64,000 bases of DNA, from assembly GCA_963742925.1 (NCBI GenBank), contig CAVUNV010000008.1:1-64000 (forward strand). Reading direction: 5' to 3'. The notes beneath the pieces are model-generated. The model was not told the DNA's origin and did not search any database. It saw only the letters and a list, made by a program, of their open reading frames with translations. The position numbers were made by a program, and so were the translations under genes. The stretch is from PALSA-612 sp963742925. Its GTDB lineage: Bacteria > Actinomycetota > Thermoleophilia > Gaiellales > Gaiellaceae. Below are positions 20,655-29,025 of the stretch, in pieces (positions within the stretch are counted from its first letter, which is position 1; each line of letters begins with the position of its first letter).

Positions 20655-21013
20655 CTGGACTCGAGCGCTGCCTTGGCGCGCTCGGCGACCGCCTTGAAGG
20701 CGGGCGGGTCGCTGACCGCGAGGTCGGCGAGCACCTTACGGTCGAGCTCGATCTCGGCCTTCTTGCAGCCGGCCACGAACTGGCTGTAGGAGAGCCCTTC
20801 CTGCCGCGCCGCCGCGTTGATGCGGATGATCCAGAGCGAGCGCATCGTGCGCTTGCGTACCTTCCGGTCGCGGTAGGCGTAGACCAGCGAGCGATCGACC
20901 TGCTCCTTGGCACGGCGGTAGCTCGAATGCTTGAGCCCCCAGTAGCCCTTGGCCTGCTCGAGGACCTTACGGCGCTTCTTGCGCCCAGAGACCGAACGCT
21001 TGACGCGCGGCAC
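20651..21013 (-). CDS. rplT: 50S ribosomal protein L20
   Basis: 120 residues of standard L20: MPRVKRSVSGRKKRRKVLEQ, then KGYWGLKHSSYRRAKEQVDRS, RMRSLWIIRINAAARQEGLS-type core and the C-terminal LADLAVSDPPAFKAVAERAK. It binds 23S rRNA early in 50S assembly and in many bacteria represses its own operon through the leader. It lies three bases after rpmI, last of the classical infC-rpmI-rplT set. Confidence 0.98.
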   Translation of the reverse strand: MPRVKRSVSGRKKRRKVLEQAKGYWGLKHSSYRRAKEQVDRSLVYAYRDRKVRKRTMRSLWIIRINAAARQEGLSYSQFVAGCKKAEIELDRKVLADLAVSDPPAFKAVAERAKAALESS

Positions 21014-21016
21014 GGC

Positions 21017-21217
21017 TCAGGACCCCCTTCCCAACAGCTTGTTCACCTCGCGCACGTCGCTGGGCGCGACGGCCTGGTCGTTACTGAAGTCCCGCTTTCG
21101 CTTGGCCGACTTCTTCTCGAGGTTGTGGCTCTTCATCCCGTGGCGGCGCAGGAGCTTTCCCGCTCCCGTCACCTTGAACCGTTTCTTCGCTGAGCTGCTC
21201 GTCTTCTGCTTTGGCAT
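21017..21217 (-). CDS. rpmI: 50S ribosomal protein L35
   Basis: 66 residues, standard L35: MPKQKTSSSAKKRFKVTGAG, then KLLRRHGMKSHNLEKKSAKRK and a short acidic-to-basic end. ATG 21217 has no strong Shine-Dalgarno. As sequenced it lies 137 bases inside the infC reading frame; see the infC entry. Confidence 0.97.
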   Translation of the reverse strand: MPKQKTSSSAKKRFKVTGAGKLLRRHGMKSHNLEKKSAKRKRDFSNDQAVAPSDVREVNKLLGRGS

Positions 21218-21776
21218 CGTGCTTCACCCCTGCGTTCTTGGTCGGCCCGAGCACCATGACCATGTTGCGGCCGTCGAGCTCGGGAGACGACTCGATCTGG
21301 CCGATCTCCTTCACGTCCTCGAAGAGGCGCATCAGCAGGTCGCGGCCCCGCTCCGGATGGAGGTTCTCCCGCCCCCGGAACATGATCGTGACCTTGACCT
21401 TCGCGCGCTGGTTGAGGAAGCGAACGACGTGGCCCTTCTTGGTCTCGTAGTCGTGAATCGAGATTTTCGGCCTGAACTTGATCTCCTTGACGTGGATCTG
21501 TGACTGGTGCTTCCGTGCGAGCTTCGCCTTCTGCTCCTGCTCGTAGCGGTACTTGCCGTAATCCATGATCTTGGCGACCGGCGGATCCGCCTGGGCGGCC
21601 ACCTCGACCAGGTCGAGTCCCTTGGACTCGGCATGGGCGAGCGCCTCCTTGGTCGGCTTGATCCCGAGCTGCGCACCGTCGTCGTCGATGAGCCTGACGC
21701 GGGGCACGCGAATGTTCTCGTTGATCCGGGTCTGCGGGACCGGACGGACAGGTTCGACGAACCGTCTCGGTCTCAA
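21081..21776 (-). CDS. infC: translation initiation factor IF-3
   Basis: 231 residues as read, starting at TTG 21776, a rare start in keeping with infC autoregulation in other bacteria. The N-domain (TRINENIRVPRVRLIDDDG, GLDLVEVAAQADPPVAKIMD) and C-domain (HVKEIKFRPKISIHDYETKK, VKVTIMFRGREN, MVMVLGPTK) are complete at about residue 178. After that a low-complexity tail overlaps rpmI out of frame. The run of four C on the plus strand (21227-21230) sits exactly there: with one base fewer, the frame ends LGPTKNAG-stop just before the rpmI ATG. So the true 3' end may be near 21225. Confidence 0.93.
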   Translation of the reverse strand: MRPRRFVEPVRPVPQTRINENIRVPRVRLIDDDGAQLGIKPTKEALAHAESKGLDLVEVAAQADPPVAKIMDYGKYRYEQEQKAKLARKHQSQIHVKEIKFRPKISIHDYETKKGHVVRFLNQRAKVKVTIMFRGRENLHPERGRDLLMRLFEDVKEIGQIESSPELDGRNMVMVLGPTKNAGVKHDAKAEDEQLSEETVQGDGSGKAPAPPRDEEPQPREEVGQAKAGLQ

Positions 21777-21933
21777 AGAGTTGTCACCAAGCCGCGAGCT
21801 CCTCCCTCAGGAAAACGACAAGACCGTCGCAAGCTGGCAACGGCCTCGACCCCTCGTCTTTCGACTCGGTTGAACCCCCACGGAGCGCTCGGCTCGGGAG
21901 GTGAGGAGAAAAGTGCCGCTCCTGCTTGCAGGG
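21777..21933 (-). promoter_or_regulatory. thrS-infC intergenic leader with hairpin
   Basis: 157 bases precede infC. At 21822-21845 the minus-strand RNA can form an 8-bp stem with two wobbles (GGCCGTTG with CGACGGTC, loop CCAGCTTG) followed by a U-containing stretch, a candidate for L20- or IF3-type leader control. A shorter hairpin CCTGC-AA-GCAGG follows the thrS stop. This is inference from pairing only. Confidence 0.3.
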
Positions 21934-23811
21934 TCAGAGCTTAGCAAGGTCGGCGAGGAAGTCCGCAAGACTCATGGTCGATTGCTCTCCGCCGTGCTCC
22001 CGGATCGCCAGCGAGTCGTCCGACTCCTTGTCGCCGTAGACCACGACATACGGGATCTTTTCGACCTCGGCATTGCGGATCCGCTTGCCGACGGTCTCGT
22101 CCGAGTCGTCGACCTCGACGCGGTGGGGGATCCTCGCCTGGAGCGCCCGGGCCGCCTCGCGGTGATCCTCGCCGACCGGGATCACGCGCACCTGGACGGG
22201 CGAGAGCCAGAACGGGAACGCGCCCGCGTAGTGCTCGATCAGGATGGCGATGAAGCGCTCGAACGATCCGTACAGGGCACGGTGGATGACGAAGACGGGA
22301 TGCTCCGCGTTGTCGGACCCCATGTACGTGAGCCCGAACCTGGCCGGCATCTGCCGGTCGAGCTGGATCGTCCCGAGCTGCCACGATCGTCCGAGGACGT
22401 CGGTCGCATGGATGTCGATCTTCGGGCCGTAGAACGACCCCTCCCCCGCTCCGACCTCGTAGTCGATCCCGTTTCGCTTCAAGGCCGCCTCGAGCGCGGC
22501 TTCCGAGAAGTCCCACTCCTCGTCGCTTCCGAGCTTGTCGTCCGGCCTGGTCGAGAACTCCGCGCGCGCCTCCAGGCCGAACAGCCCGTAGAGGTAGTTG
22601 AGATAGTCGATGCACCCGTCGAGCTCGTCGGGGATCTGCCCCTCGGTGCAGAAGATGTGCGCATCGTCCTGCGTCACGTGCCGCACGCGCGTCAGCCCGT
22701 GCAGGGCGCCGGCGAGCTCGTTGCGGTGCAGCGGCGCCGCCTCCGCGTAGCGGAGCGGGAGATCGCGGTACGACCGGAGCTCGCTGCCGAAGAGGAGCAT
22801 GTGCCCGGGGCAGTTCATGGGCTTCATCCCGTACACCTGGTCGTCCTCGAGGGGAATCTGGAACATGTTCTCCCTGAACTTCTCCCAGTGACCCGAGGTC
22901 ACCCAGAGCGCCTTGTCGTAGATCAGCGGCGTCTTCACCTCGACATAGCCACGCTCGAGGTTCTCCCGGCGGCGGATCGCCTCGAGCTCGTTCCAGAGGA
23001 CCATCCCCTTCGGGTGCCAGAACGCCGACCCCGGCGAGTGCTCGTCGAAGTGGAAGAGGTCGAGCTGCTGGCCCAGCCGGCGGTGGTCGCGCGTCCGGGC
23101 CTCTTCGAGGCGGTGGAGGTACGCGTCGAGGTCGTCCTGCGAGTAGAAGGCGGTGCCGTAGATGCGGGTGAGCTGCTGCTTCGTCGAGTCGCCGCGCCAG
23201 TAGGCGCCGGCCAGGCCGGTCAGCTTCAGTGCCTTGATCGGCTTCGAGTCCTGCAGGTGCGGTCCGCGGCAGAGGTCGGTGAAGTCGCCCTGCGTGTACA
23301 GCGAGATGTCGCCCTCGGCCGTGTCGACGAGCTCGGCCTTGTACGGCTCCTGCTCGGCCTCGAAGCGGCGGCGAGCCTCGTCGCGTGGGATCTCCTCGCG
23401 GGACCACGCCCGGCCCTCCTTCAGCTCGCGCCGGATCTCGTCCTCGATCCTCTCCAGATCGGCCTCGTGAATCGGCTCCGGGAACTCGAAGTCGTAGTAG
23501 AACCCGTTCTCGATCGGCGGGCCGATGGCGATCTTCACCCCCGGGTAGAGCCGCCGAACGGCCTCGGCGAGAAGGTGTGCGGACGAGTGCCGGAGGACGT
23601 ACAGCGCATCGGGATCGTCCTTGTCGCGCGTGGTCAGGATCTGGATCTGCTCGCCGTCGGAGAGCGGCAGCCGCAGGTCGCGCACGTCGCCGTTCGAGCG
23701 GACGAGGACGGCCTGTTCGGCCAGCTTCGGCCCGATCGCACGCGCCGCGTCGAGCCCGGTCGCGCCGTCGGGAAGCTCGAGCTCGGAGTTGTCGGGCAGG
23801 ATCACGCGCAT
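21934..23811 (-). CDS. thrS: threonine--tRNA ligase
   Basis: 625 residues, full length. TGS domain at 1-60 (MRVILPDNSELELPDGATGL), editing domain with YVLRHSSAHLLAEAVRRLYP, and a class II catalytic core with MKPMNCPGHMLLFGSELRSY (zinc-ligand Cys), ALHGLTRVRHVTQDDAHIFC and GSFYGPKIDIHATDVLGR. The anticodon-binding domain ends the protein (VQVRVIPVGEDHREAARALQ). Position before infC is the common gene order. It charges tRNA-Thr and clears mis-charged Ser-tRNA. Confidence 0.98.
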   Translation of the reverse strand: MRVILPDNSELELPDGATGLDAARAIGPKLAEQAVLVRSNGDVRDLRLPLSDGEQIQILTTRDKDDPDALYVLRHSSAHLLAEAVRRLYPGVKIAIGPPIENGFYYDFEFPEPIHEADLERIEDEIRRELKEGRAWSREEIPRDEARRRFEAEQEPYKAELVDTAEGDISLYTQGDFTDLCRGPHLQDSKPIKALKLTGLAGAYWRGDSTKQQLTRIYGTAFYSQDDLDAYLHRLEEARTRDHRRLGQQLDLFHFDEHSPGSAFWHPKGMVLWNELEAIRRRENLERGYVEVKTPLIYDKALWVTSGHWEKFRENMFQIPLEDDQVYGMKPMNCPGHMLLFGSELRSYRDLPLRYAEAAPLHRNELAGALHGLTRVRHVTQDDAHIFCTEGQIPDELDGCIDYLNYLYGLFGLEARAEFSTRPDDKLGSDEEWDFSEAALEAALKRNGIDYEVGAGEGSFYGPKIDIHATDVLGRSWQLGTIQLDRQMPARFGLTYMGSDNAEHPVFVIHRALYGSFERFIAILIEHYAGAFPFWLSPVQVRVIPVGEDHREAARALQARIPHRVEVDDSDETVGKRIRNAEVEKIPYVVVYGDKESDDSLAIREHGGEQSTMSLADFLADLAKL

Positions 23812-23851
23812 GGCGGCAAGGATACTTCGCGCCCTTATCGGCGCCCGGACC

Positions 23852-24184
23852 CTACGGCGCCCCGAGCCGCGCGACCGCGTCGCGCACGTCGTCCAGGTAC
23901 AGCACCTCGACGTAGGCGATCTCGCCGCGGACGACGTCGACGACGATCTCGCCCGGGCCGCCGTCCTCCAGCTCGATCTGGCGGCCGCGCATGAACCAGC
24001 GCTTGATCGGCCTGTTCAGCGTCTGGAAGCTGCCGCAGAACGGCTGACCGCAGCCGCAGACCTCCGTGATCCGGAGCCCGGCGACCAGATCGGCGACCCG
24101 CGGCTCGCCCTGCGCCCGCAACGCCGTCTCGATCCGCTCCGCGAGCTCCGGCAGGACGGAGGAGACCAGCGGCGCCTCCTTCAC
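23852..24184 (-). CDS. small conserved protein with CGCGxxFC motif
   Basis: 110 residues from GTG 24184, which overlaps the preceding stop in GTGA. No signal peptide. The central motif VCGCGQPFCGSFQ has three cysteines in a short span and might bind metal. The rest is a beta-rich stretch (IELEDGGPGEIVVDVVRGEI) ending in LYLDDVRDAVARLGAP. I do not recognise a named family. It is coupled to the MmcQ-like gene. Confidence 0.7.
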   Translation of the reverse strand: MKEAPLVSSVLPELAERIETALRAQGEPRVADLVAGLRITEVCGCGQPFCGSFQTLNRPIKRWFMRGRQIELEDGGPGEIVVDVVRGEIAYVEVLYLDDVRDAVARLGAP

Positions 24185-24525
24185 TCCACTGCCTTGCGCA
24201 GATGCGGCGGTGCTTTGAGCCAGTAGCTCTCCCGCAGCCACTCGAGCGCCGCATCGAGCGACTCCTCGTCGGTCACCTCGGCGGTGACCCACCCGTAGCG
24301 GCCGACGTAGCGCGCGATGCTCACGAACGGCAGCAGCATCGCGATCTCGCGTTCCTCCGGAGTCAGCTTGACGGTCAGGCGGATCGGCGGCTCGGCGGAC
24401 ATCGAGCCGAACATCCGGTTCTCGGCGACCTTGAAGACGGGGTTCCCCCAGGGCTCGTCCTCGTAGGTCTCGGGAAAGGAGAGCGCCAGCGCCCGGATGC
24501 GATCGGCGAAGCCGTCGACCGCCAC
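24181..24525 (-). CDS. MmcQ/YjbR-family protein
   Basis: 114 residues from GTG 24525. The family pattern is complete: LALSFPETYEDEPWGNPVFKV, IRLTVKLTPEEREIAML, YVGRYGWVTAEV, and an end helix (LEWLRESYWLKAPPHLRKA). YjbR folds have a CyaY/MoeB-like architecture and are suspected DNA- or nucleotide-binding proteins, but no activity is proven. It starts eight bases after the tatC stop. Confidence 0.88.
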   Translation of the reverse strand: MAVDGFADRIRALALSFPETYEDEPWGNPVFKVAENRMFGSMSAEPPIRLTVKLTPEEREIAMLLPFVSIARYVGRYGWVTAEVTDEESLDAALEWLRESYWLKAPPHLRKAVE

Positions 24526-24532
24526 GCGCTTG

Positions 24533-25354
24533 CTAGATCGCGTCGGCCTCGACGCCGTCGCCGAAACCGAGCGTCTCGCCGTACTCGCTCTGCCAGGCGG
24601 CTTCGCGCTCGGCGGCTGCGCGTTTCCATACCCGATCGAAGAAGATGACCATCCAGATCGAGGCCTCGAACAGGATCATCAGCGGGATCATCTCCAGCGT
24701 GGTCGTGACCGGATCGACACCCGGCAACGCGACCGCGAGGGCGGCGACGAGGACGTAGCCGATCCGGCGGTTCCGACGCAGCTTCTCGGCCGGCAGGATC
24801 CCGATCCGGGCCATCGCCAGGATGAACACGGGGAGCAGGAAGACGATCGCGGTCGCGACGAGGACGAGCACGGCGAAGGTGTAGTAGCTCTTCGCCCTGA
24901 TCTGGATGTTGTACTGCTCATGGTCGAAGTTGGTCAGGAAGTGGATCGCCGGGTTGAGCACGACGAAGTAGCCGAAGGCGATCCCGGCGCACAGCAGAAG
25001 CGCCGAGAAGAGCGAGAACCCCGCAACCTTCTTCTGGGTGTGCTTCTGGAAGGCCGGGGCGAAGAAGCCCCAGAACTGCCAGAGGATGATCGGCAGCGCC
25101 ATCAGGATGCCCGCCCACAGGCTGATCCAGAACGAGGTCATGAACGGCTCCGTGACGTCGATCGTGACCGGCTTGTATCCCTTCGGGAGCGGCCGGTTCA
25201 GCCAATCGAGCAGGTGGTTGTGGAAGTAGTACGCGACGCCGGTCGTGACGGCGAGCGCCACGAGGCAGAAGACGAGGCGGTTGCGAAGCTCGCCGAGATG
25301 CTCGACGAGCGTCGCCTCCTCCCCGTGCTCGAGGCGGCGCGGAGTCAGGCGCAT
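24533..25354 (-). CDS. tatC: Sec-independent translocase subunit TatC
   Basis: 273 residues. The opening LVEHLGELRNRLVFCLVALA carries the conserved HLxELRxR motif that recognises twin-arginine signals. About six transmembrane segments follow, with the first periplasmic loop segment EPFMTSFWISLWAGILMALP and LWQFWGFFAPAFQKHTQKK. The C-terminal tail after the last helix is longer than usual (RVWKRAAAEREAAWQSEYGE). It lies three bases after tatA. Together they export folded proteins. Confidence 0.97.
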   Translation of the reverse strand: MRLTPRRLEHGEEATLVEHLGELRNRLVFCLVALAVTTGVAYYFHNHLLDWLNRPLPKGYKPVTIDVTEPFMTSFWISLWAGILMALPIILWQFWGFFAPAFQKHTQKKVAGFSLFSALLLCAGIAFGYFVVLNPAIHFLTNFDHEQYNIQIRAKSYYTFAVLVLVATAIVFLLPVFILAMARIGILPAEKLRRNRRIGYVLVAALAVALPGVDPVTTTLEMIPLMILFEASIWMVIFFDRVWKRAAAEREAAWQSEYGETLGFGDGVEADAI

Positions 25355-25357
25355 GGT

Positions 25358-25600
25358 CTAGATCGCGTCGTGGTCGTGCTTGCTGGTGCTCACCGGAGCT
25401 CTGACCGGCTCCTCGATCGCCGTCGCGGTCGTCAGCTCGGCGGCCTGGTCATCCGTGTGCCCGCCTGTCACCGAGCTCTTGAACTCGCGCATGCCCCTGC
25501 CGAGCGAGCGCCCCATCTCGGGGAGCTTCTTCGGCCCGAAGACGAGCAGGACGACGAGGAGAAGAATCAGTAGCTCCGGAACTCCAATCCAACCTGGCAT
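25358..25600 (-). CDS. tatA: twin-arginine translocase subunit TatA
   Basis: 80 residues: a short N-terminal transmembrane helix (MPGWIGVPELLILLLVVLLV), the FGPKKLPEMGRSLGRGMREF hinge and amphipathic helix, then a polar tail with a His/Asp-rich end (KHDHDAI). TatA oligomerises to form the pore with TatC, encoded just downstream. Confidence 0.96.
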   Translation of the reverse strand: MPGWIGVPELLILLLVVLLVFGPKKLPEMGRSLGRGMREFKSSVTGGHTDDQAAELTTATAIEEPVRAPVSTSKHDHDAI

Positions 25601-25653
25601 GGTGGCCAGACTAGCACGCCGGTCCGGGAGCCGGTGAGACGGCCGGCTGAGTT

Positions 25654-26100
25654 CTAGGAGGCGGGGATCGACTTCTGGATGTTCGACGTCTTCCGGGTGC
25701 AGTACTTGGAGGCGGCGCTCTTCAGCTGCAGGCAGGTCTTGAAGACGACCTTGCCGTTCACGACCGTCCGGTTGAAGGTCACGACGGTGCTCCCGACCTG
25801 GACGAGATAGGTCTTGTCGCCGCTCGAGTCGATCTGCGTCGAGACCACGCCGTCGGCCAGGTCGACCGCGATCTTGTTGTCGAGCGGGATCAGATCGGCG
25901 ATGTGCCCCGCGTAGTGGCCGTACTTCGCGAGGTAGGCCGTCTCGGCGTTCATCACGCGCGTGAGGGCCTGCTGGGTCCGGACCGCCCGGTCGGTGTCGT
26001 TCAGGCTGGTCGAGCTCTTCTTGGTGATCAACGGGACCACGATGAAGAGGAGCAGGAACAGGGCGACGATGATCAGGATCGGGCTGCGACCGAAGTTCAC
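25654..26100 (-). CDS. membrane-anchored protein of unknown function, pilin-like layout
   Basis: 148 residues with a hydrophobic N-terminal segment (SPILIIVALFLLLFIVVPLI), then a helical stretch (RTQQALTRVMNAETAYLAKY) and a beta-rich C-terminus with two cysteines (KTCLQLK and KYCTRK). The layout of a hydrophobic helix running into an amphipathic helix and a small disulfide-closed domain recalls type IV pilins, but the prepilin cleavage motif is not evident. Start and extent are clear; the function is not. Confidence 0.65.
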   Translation of the reverse strand: MNFGRSPILIIVALFLLLFIVVPLITKKSSTSLNDTDRAVRTQQALTRVMNAETAYLAKYGHYAGHIADLIPLDNKIAVDLADGVVSTQIDSSGDKTYLVQVGSTVVTFNRTVVNGKVVFKTCLQLKSAASKYCTRKTSNIQKSIPAS

Positions 26101-26144
26101 GTCGCGACAGTAGACGATCCCGCTCTAAGCCGTCGCGAGAGCCG

Positions 26145-26666
26145 TCAGCGGCCGAAGCTGACCACGATCCGCACGACCCTCTTCCTGACCTGGTCGACGA
26201 GGAACGAGGTGCCGCCGCCTTTGCCGGCGTAGCCGTGCTGGCAGACCCCGGCGAAACAGCGAAGCCCGGGGATCGCCTTCAGGGCACCGACCGGCGAGCC
26301 GACGTGGACGCCCTGCGGGGTCCTGAACGATGTCCAGGTCGTCTCGAGCACGACCGCCTTGCCCGCGGCGAGCTGCGTCGCCGAGGCGCCCGGCGACACG
26401 TAGGTGACGTAGAGGCCGGCGGCGTCGTACTCGATGCGCTCGACGTGCTGCGGAGGCGTGGTCGACGTATCCGTTCGAGCTCCGCCGAGGACATAGCCCG
26501 AGCCGATGCGCCGCTCGATGCCCGCACGCGTCTCCCCGAGATTGACGCCGGCGATCGACCGGTCGAGCACGATCGTGCGCGTGATCGTCACGGCGAGGGC
26601 ACTCCCCGCCACGGCGGCACAGCCGATCACGGCGGCCGCGAGAGCAAGCCATCTTCGAACGGACAT
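26145..26666 (-). CDS. secreted or anchored small-domain protein
   Basis: 173 residues from ATG 26666; an upstream ATG frame overlaps the HtrA gene and lacks a signal. The signal segment WLALAAAVIGCAAVAGSALA is followed by a domain that opens IVLDRSIAGVNLGETRAGIE and continues through strands to a cysteine-containing end (GLRCFAGVCQHGYAG). The opening V/L-G-x-x-x-x-x-V/I pattern is shared with the protein at 54848-55333, so the two may be distant paralogues with a SmpA/BLIP-like fold. It follows htrA. Confidence 0.6.
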   Translation of the reverse strand: MSVRRWLALAAAVIGCAAVAGSALAVTITRTIVLDRSIAGVNLGETRAGIERRIGSGYVLGGARTDTSTTPPQHVERIEYDAAGLYVTYVSPGASATQLAAGKAVVLETTWTSFRTPQGVHVGSPVGALKAIPGLRCFAGVCQHGYAGKGGGTSFLVDQVRKRVVRIVVSFGR

Positions 26667-26695
26667 CCCGTGCATCTTGCCAACCATGGCTCTGC

Positions 26696-27748
26696 CTACT
26701 GCGGCGGTCCCGCCGCCGGGCGCACGATCGCACTGTGCCGGCTGCCCGAGCGATCGAGCCACACCACCTGTGTCCTCCGGCCCGGCGGGACCCGCAAGAC
26801 CAGCTTCGTCAGGGCGAGCGGGGACGTGACGGCGTGGCCGTCGAACGACGTGATGACGTCGCCCGGCGCGAGCCCGGCCTTCGCAGCCGCCGAGCCGGGG
26901 ATGACCGCCTCGATCACGACGCCGCGGGAACGTCCGCTGTCGTCGGCCCGGGTCAGCACACCCAGGAACGCGGTCGGCCCGACGTGCACGGTCGCCGACG
27001 AGCGGCCGGCCTCGATCTGCTTCGCGATCGCAAGGGCACGGTTGATCGGGATCGCGTAGCCGTCGCTGCCGCCACGCTGGAACTCGAACCCTCTCGAGGC
27101 GGCCGTGATGATGCCGATCACACGTCCTCCCGCGTTCAGGAGCGGACCGCCGGAGTCGCCCGGCTGGACGGGGGCGCTGCTCTTGATCAGCCCGGTCAGC
27201 CGTTGCGCTCCCTGTACGCCGTTTCCGACCGTGATCGACTGGTTCACCGCCGTCACCCGCCCCGTGGTCACGCTCGGTCGGCCGCCGACACCGCCGGCGT
27301 TCCCGACGGCTGTCACCGGCTGGGCCGGCTTGACGGTGGAGGAGTTGCCGATCGGCGCCGCGCCCAGCCCGGAGGCGCCCGTGAGCTTCAGCACCGCGAC
27401 GTCCGCCGAGACGTCGTAGCCGAGCACCGTCGCGGTGTAGCGCCGACCGGTGACGACGTCGGTGACGCGAATGGCCGTCGCGCCCCGGATCACATGGTTG
27501 TTCGTCACGACCTCACCCGAGCGCGAAACCAGGATCCCCGTGCCCGCGGCCGTCTCCTGCTCGTAGGTCAGCGTGGCCGACACGTCCACGACGCCGCGCT
27601 CGACGCTCGAGCTCGCGGAGCGAACCGATGCGTCGACTGCATGCCCGTTCGCGAGAATCACCACCAGTGCCGCCGTGCCCGCCGCGACTGCGGCGAGCGC
27701 GCTCGACCGGAAGATCGCGGCTCTGCGGAACGACATCTTCACCGGCAC
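26696..27748 (-). CDS. HtrA/DegP-like serine protease with PDZ domain
   Basis: 350 residues. One N-terminal transmembrane segment (SSALAAVAAGTAALVVILA) anchors it outside the membrane. The chymotrypsin-fold domain has catalytic His85 (VVTNNHVIRGA), Asp116 (YDVSADVAVLKL) and Ser199 (VQPGDSGGPLL). A single PDZ domain occupies about 250-340 (GVVIEAVIPGSAAAKAGLAP, GDVITSFDGHAV). This is the actinobacterial membrane HtrA layout, a quality-control or regulatory protease at the cell surface. It follows the flavin operon on the same strand by 57 bases. Confidence 0.94.
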   Translation of the reverse strand: MPVKMSFRRAAIFRSSALAAVAAGTAALVVILANGHAVDASVRSASSSVERGVVDVSATLTYEQETAAGTGILVSRSGEVVTNNHVIRGATAIRVTDVVTGRRYTATVLGYDVSADVAVLKLTGASGLGAAPIGNSSTVKPAQPVTAVGNAGGVGGRPSVTTGRVTAVNQSITVGNGVQGAQRLTGLIKSSAPVQPGDSGGPLLNAGGRVIGIITAASRGFEFQRGGSDGYAIPINRALAIAKQIEAGRSSATVHVGPTAFLGVLTRADDSGRSRGVVIEAVIPGSAAAKAGLAPGDVITSFDGHAVTSPLALTKLVLRVPPGRRTQVVWLDRSGSRHSAIVRPAAGPPQ

Positions 27749-27805
27749 CGATCACTATGCCCGCTGAGACCCTCTCGGGCGCGCGTCATGGGTCAGGCAG
27801 GAGAC

Positions 27806-28576
27806 TCACGCGGCCGCCGGCAGGCGCGGAAAGCCGCTCGTGGTCAGAACCCTCTCGGCGGCGAGAATCGTCATCGCTTCGTAGCCGCGTGGGAGCCGCG
27901 CCGTCCAGTGCGGCCCGCGGGCACCCATCGCGTAGGCCGCGGTCGCATACGCGTCGGCGGTGCCGAGGTCCGGCCCGACGATCGTGACGGAGAGAACGCC
28001 GACAGGCGGCCGGCGGGTTCGGGGATCGACGACGTGATCTCCGCGCGCATAGGCGCCCGACGTGGCTACGGCCCCGCCCGTCGCCTCGACCACGGCGGCG
28101 ACGGCGTCCGGGCGAGTCGGGTGCTCGATCCCGATGCTCCAGCAGGAGCCGGGCAGCGCCGCGCCGCGAACGACGATGTCGCCGCCTGCGTTGACGGCGT
28201 AGTTGGAGGCACCGGCCCGCTCCAGGATCGCGGCACCACGCTCGACCGACCAGCCCTTCACGAAGCCGGACGGGTCGATTCCCGGTGGTGAGCAGGCGCG
28301 AATGTCGAAGTAGCCGTGCGTCTCGATGCGCAGCTCCTCGCAACGCCCGAGCACCTCCCGCACGTCGGGATGCGCGTCGGCGAGAGCGAGCTCGCCGCGG
28401 TTCAGGCGGCTGATCTCGCTGTCTTCCTTGTAGGTGCTGAAGGTCGCGTCGACGAACCGGAGCCACTCGAAGAACCCCTCGAACGCAGCCTCGCCGACGT
28501 CCTCGTCGCGAACGTCGACCACGACGGGCATGCCCATCACGTGCTCCACGCGTCGAGCGCCGACCGGAAGGGCCAT
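27806..28576 (-). CDS. apbE: FAD:protein FMN transferase
   Basis: 256 residues from ATG 28576, overlapping the FMN-binding gene stop by one base (TGATG). ApbE motifs are present: VEHVMGMPVVVDVRD, FEWLRFVDATFSTYKEDSEI, PSGFVKGWSVERG, NAGGDIVVRG, and ATSGAYARGDHVVDPRT. It transfers FMN from FAD to a threonine of the partner protein. The gene order flavoreductase, FMN-binding protein, ApbE shows that the substrate is encoded next door. Confidence 0.95.
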   Translation of the reverse strand: MALPVGARRVEHVMGMPVVVDVRDEDVGEAAFEGFFEWLRFVDATFSTYKEDSEISRLNRGELALADAHPDVREVLGRCEELRIETHGYFDIRACSPPGIDPSGFVKGWSVERGAAILERAGASNYAVNAGGDIVVRGAALPGSCWSIGIEHPTRPDAVAAVVEATGGAVATSGAYARGDHVVDPRTRRPPVGVLSVTIVGPDLGTADAYATAAYAMGARGPHWTARLPRGYEAMTILAAERVLTTSGFPRLPAAA

Positions 28577-29010
28577 CAGACCTTCTTCGCCTTGAGGATC
28601 GCAGCCTGGAGCGACTGGATGAACGCCTCGCTCGTGTAGGTCGCGCCCGAGACCAGGTTGATGTTGGGGTTCATCTGGGCGCGCAGGACCTCGCCGATCA
28701 GGACCGGGATCGCGTTCTGGCTGATGAACAGCGAGCGGCCGGTGTGGTCGGGGTAGAGCGGAACCGGCGCGCCGGTGATCGTGCGGGTCACCTTCGAGAC
28801 GCCGTTGGTCGTCGTCGTCGTCTTCTTGACGACGAGCGTGACCTGCACGTACCCCCAGCGGTCGGCCTGGGCTTCGGGCCCGGCCACCTTCCTCCAGACC
28901 GTCTTCTTCTTCGCGGCCGTCAGCGTGGCCGAGGCGGCGCGGGCGGTGACGTTCGCGAGCGGTAACACCAGGACTGCGAGTGTGGAGAGGGCTCGGGCGG
29001 TTCTTCGCAT
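28576..29010 (-). CDS. extracytoplasmic FMN-binding domain protein
   Basis: 144 residues with signal peptide (ALSTLAVLVLPLANVTARAA) and one FMN_bind domain. The flavinylation motif SGATYTSEAF lies at 121-130, and T126 is the likely covalent FMN site. A single small domain like this acts as a mobile or membrane-bound electron carrier outside the cytoplasm. It lies between the ferric-reductase-like gene and apbE. Confidence 0.93.
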   Translation of the reverse strand: MRRTARALSTLAVLVLPLANVTARAASATLTAAKKKTVWRKVAGPEAQADRWGYVQVTLVVKKTTTTTNGVSKVTRTITGAPVPLYPDHTGRSLFISQNAIPVLIGEVLRAQMNPNINLVSGATYTSEAFIQSLQAAILKAKKV

Positions 29011-29025
29011 CGTGTGTCCTTTCGT

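Noticed and set aside
21901..23994. Plus-strand 697-residue open frame
   Set aside because: It is the antisense of thrS, with no domain and a Leu/Arg/Glu/Val bias.
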